From assembly GCA_902787595.1 (NCBI GenBank), contig CADAHD010000170.1:1-5383 (forward strand): a DNA stretch of 5,383 bases, read 5' to 3'. The notes beneath the pieces were generated by a model. It made no database searches. It saw only the letters and a list, made by a program, of their open reading frames with translations, and was not told where the DNA came from. A program made the position numbers and the translations under genes. The DNA is from an uncultured Lachnospiraceae bacterium. GTDB taxonomy: Bacteria; Bacillota_A; Clostridia; Lachnospirales; Lachnospiraceae. Positions 5,139-5,383 of this stretch are shown piece by piece; the stretch's first letter is position 1; each line of letters begins with the position of its first letter.

Positions 5139-5383
5139 TTAGTTGGGGATTACCAGCTCTTCGTAAGCCAGTTCCACTGTTTCAATAGCCACATCAGATG
5201 TCTTGGCATCAAGCTCGGGACCGGTGTACTTGGTTACCCATGCATTGGTAAGCAGCCAAACTCTGGTGCCGGTGATCGCTGTAGCGATCTGCTGGGGAGA
5301 ACCACCGTTGATATCGATGAGCTCTATCTGCACATCGTTACGGGGCATCTCACCACGAACCTCGGAAACACACTCCTGAATCC
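5139..5383 (-). CDS. Inner tube protein, T4 gp19-like (partial, N-terminus outside the window)
   Basis: The frame is open to the window edge, so the true start lies beyond 5383; the 81 residues seen begin IQECVSEVRGEMPRNDV. The motifs DVQIELIDINGG, TRVWLLTNAWVTKYTGPELDA, and SDVAIETVELAYEELVIP at the C-terminus are characteristic of the tail tube family (T4 gp19, Afp1/Pvc1, Hcp-like fold). Hexamers of this protein stack to form the rigid tube that the contracting sheath drives through a target membrane. The Met at 5348-5346 is internal, since the sequence upstream of it is also conserved-looking coding sequence. A strong terminator follows at once, fitting a gene that needs the highest dose in the cluster. 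The sheath genes expected nearby are not in the window. Confidence 0.88.
   Translation of the reverse strand, partial: IQECVSEVRGEMPRNDVQIELIDINGGSPQQIATAITGTRVWLLTNAWVTKYTGPELDAKTSDVAIETVELAYEELVIPN

Noticed and set aside
5139..5348. Tube gene starting at the ATG at 5348
   Set aside because: The frame continues open to the window edge and a tube protein is about twice this length, so this Met is internal.
1..5383. tRNA, rRNA, CRISPR arrays, insertion sequences, attachment sites
   Set aside because: No cloverleaf, regularly spaced repeats, transposase motifs or terminal inverted repeats were seen by eye on either strand.

Overview
This window is part of a contractile phage-tail-like gene cluster, most likely an extracellular contractile injection system (eCIS, the Afp/PVC/MAC relatives) rather than a complete phage. 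All supported genes lie on the minus strand, so transcription runs from the high coordinates to the low ones. Strong AGGAGG ribosome binding sites, intermediate GC content and frequent ATA and AGA codons suggest a Firmicute, possibly a Clostridia/Lachnospiraceae-type bacterium. That assignment is an inference from style, not from a marker gene.

In transcription order: (1) the C-terminal part of a T4 gp19-like inner tube protein (5383-5139, its start lies outside the window); (2) a strong intrinsic terminator just after it (5126-5087), a possible 32-48 residue Cys-containing small ORF (5131-4985) and a weak candidate promoter (5022-4994); (3) a 120-residue tail assembly protein (4970-4608); (4) a short FHWS/RRRW protein resembling the family I recall as DUF6760 (about 4623-4411), which has no usable start codon of its own; (5) a 620-residue protein with an N-terminal gp19-like tube domain and a roughly 470-residue Lys-rich tail of W-x-F repeats (4398-2536); (6) an 814-residue Arg/Glu/Asn-rich protein of predicted helical, coiled-coil character (2529-85); (7) the first 27 codons of another gene (81-1).

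The most interesting point is the junction of genes 3 and 4. The short gene lies in the -1 frame relative to the assembly protein. A perfect X XXY YYZ heptamer (A AAT TTT) sits in the correct frame five codons before the first stop, with an AGGAG element 14 nt upstream and a potential hairpin 6 nt downstream. This looks like programmed -1 frameshifting giving a 186-residue fusion, the logic of the G/GT tail assembly chaperones of long-tailed phages, here in an injection-system cluster. The second point is the tube-domain protein with its decorated repeat tail, followed by a very large uncharacterised partner-like protein.

Working model: the tube gene is expressed in excess and its transcript is largely stopped by the terminator. 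Readthrough or an internal promoter supplies smaller amounts of the assembly and accessory proteins, which are translationally coupled. No RNA genes, CRISPR arrays, insertion sequences or attachment sites were seen.
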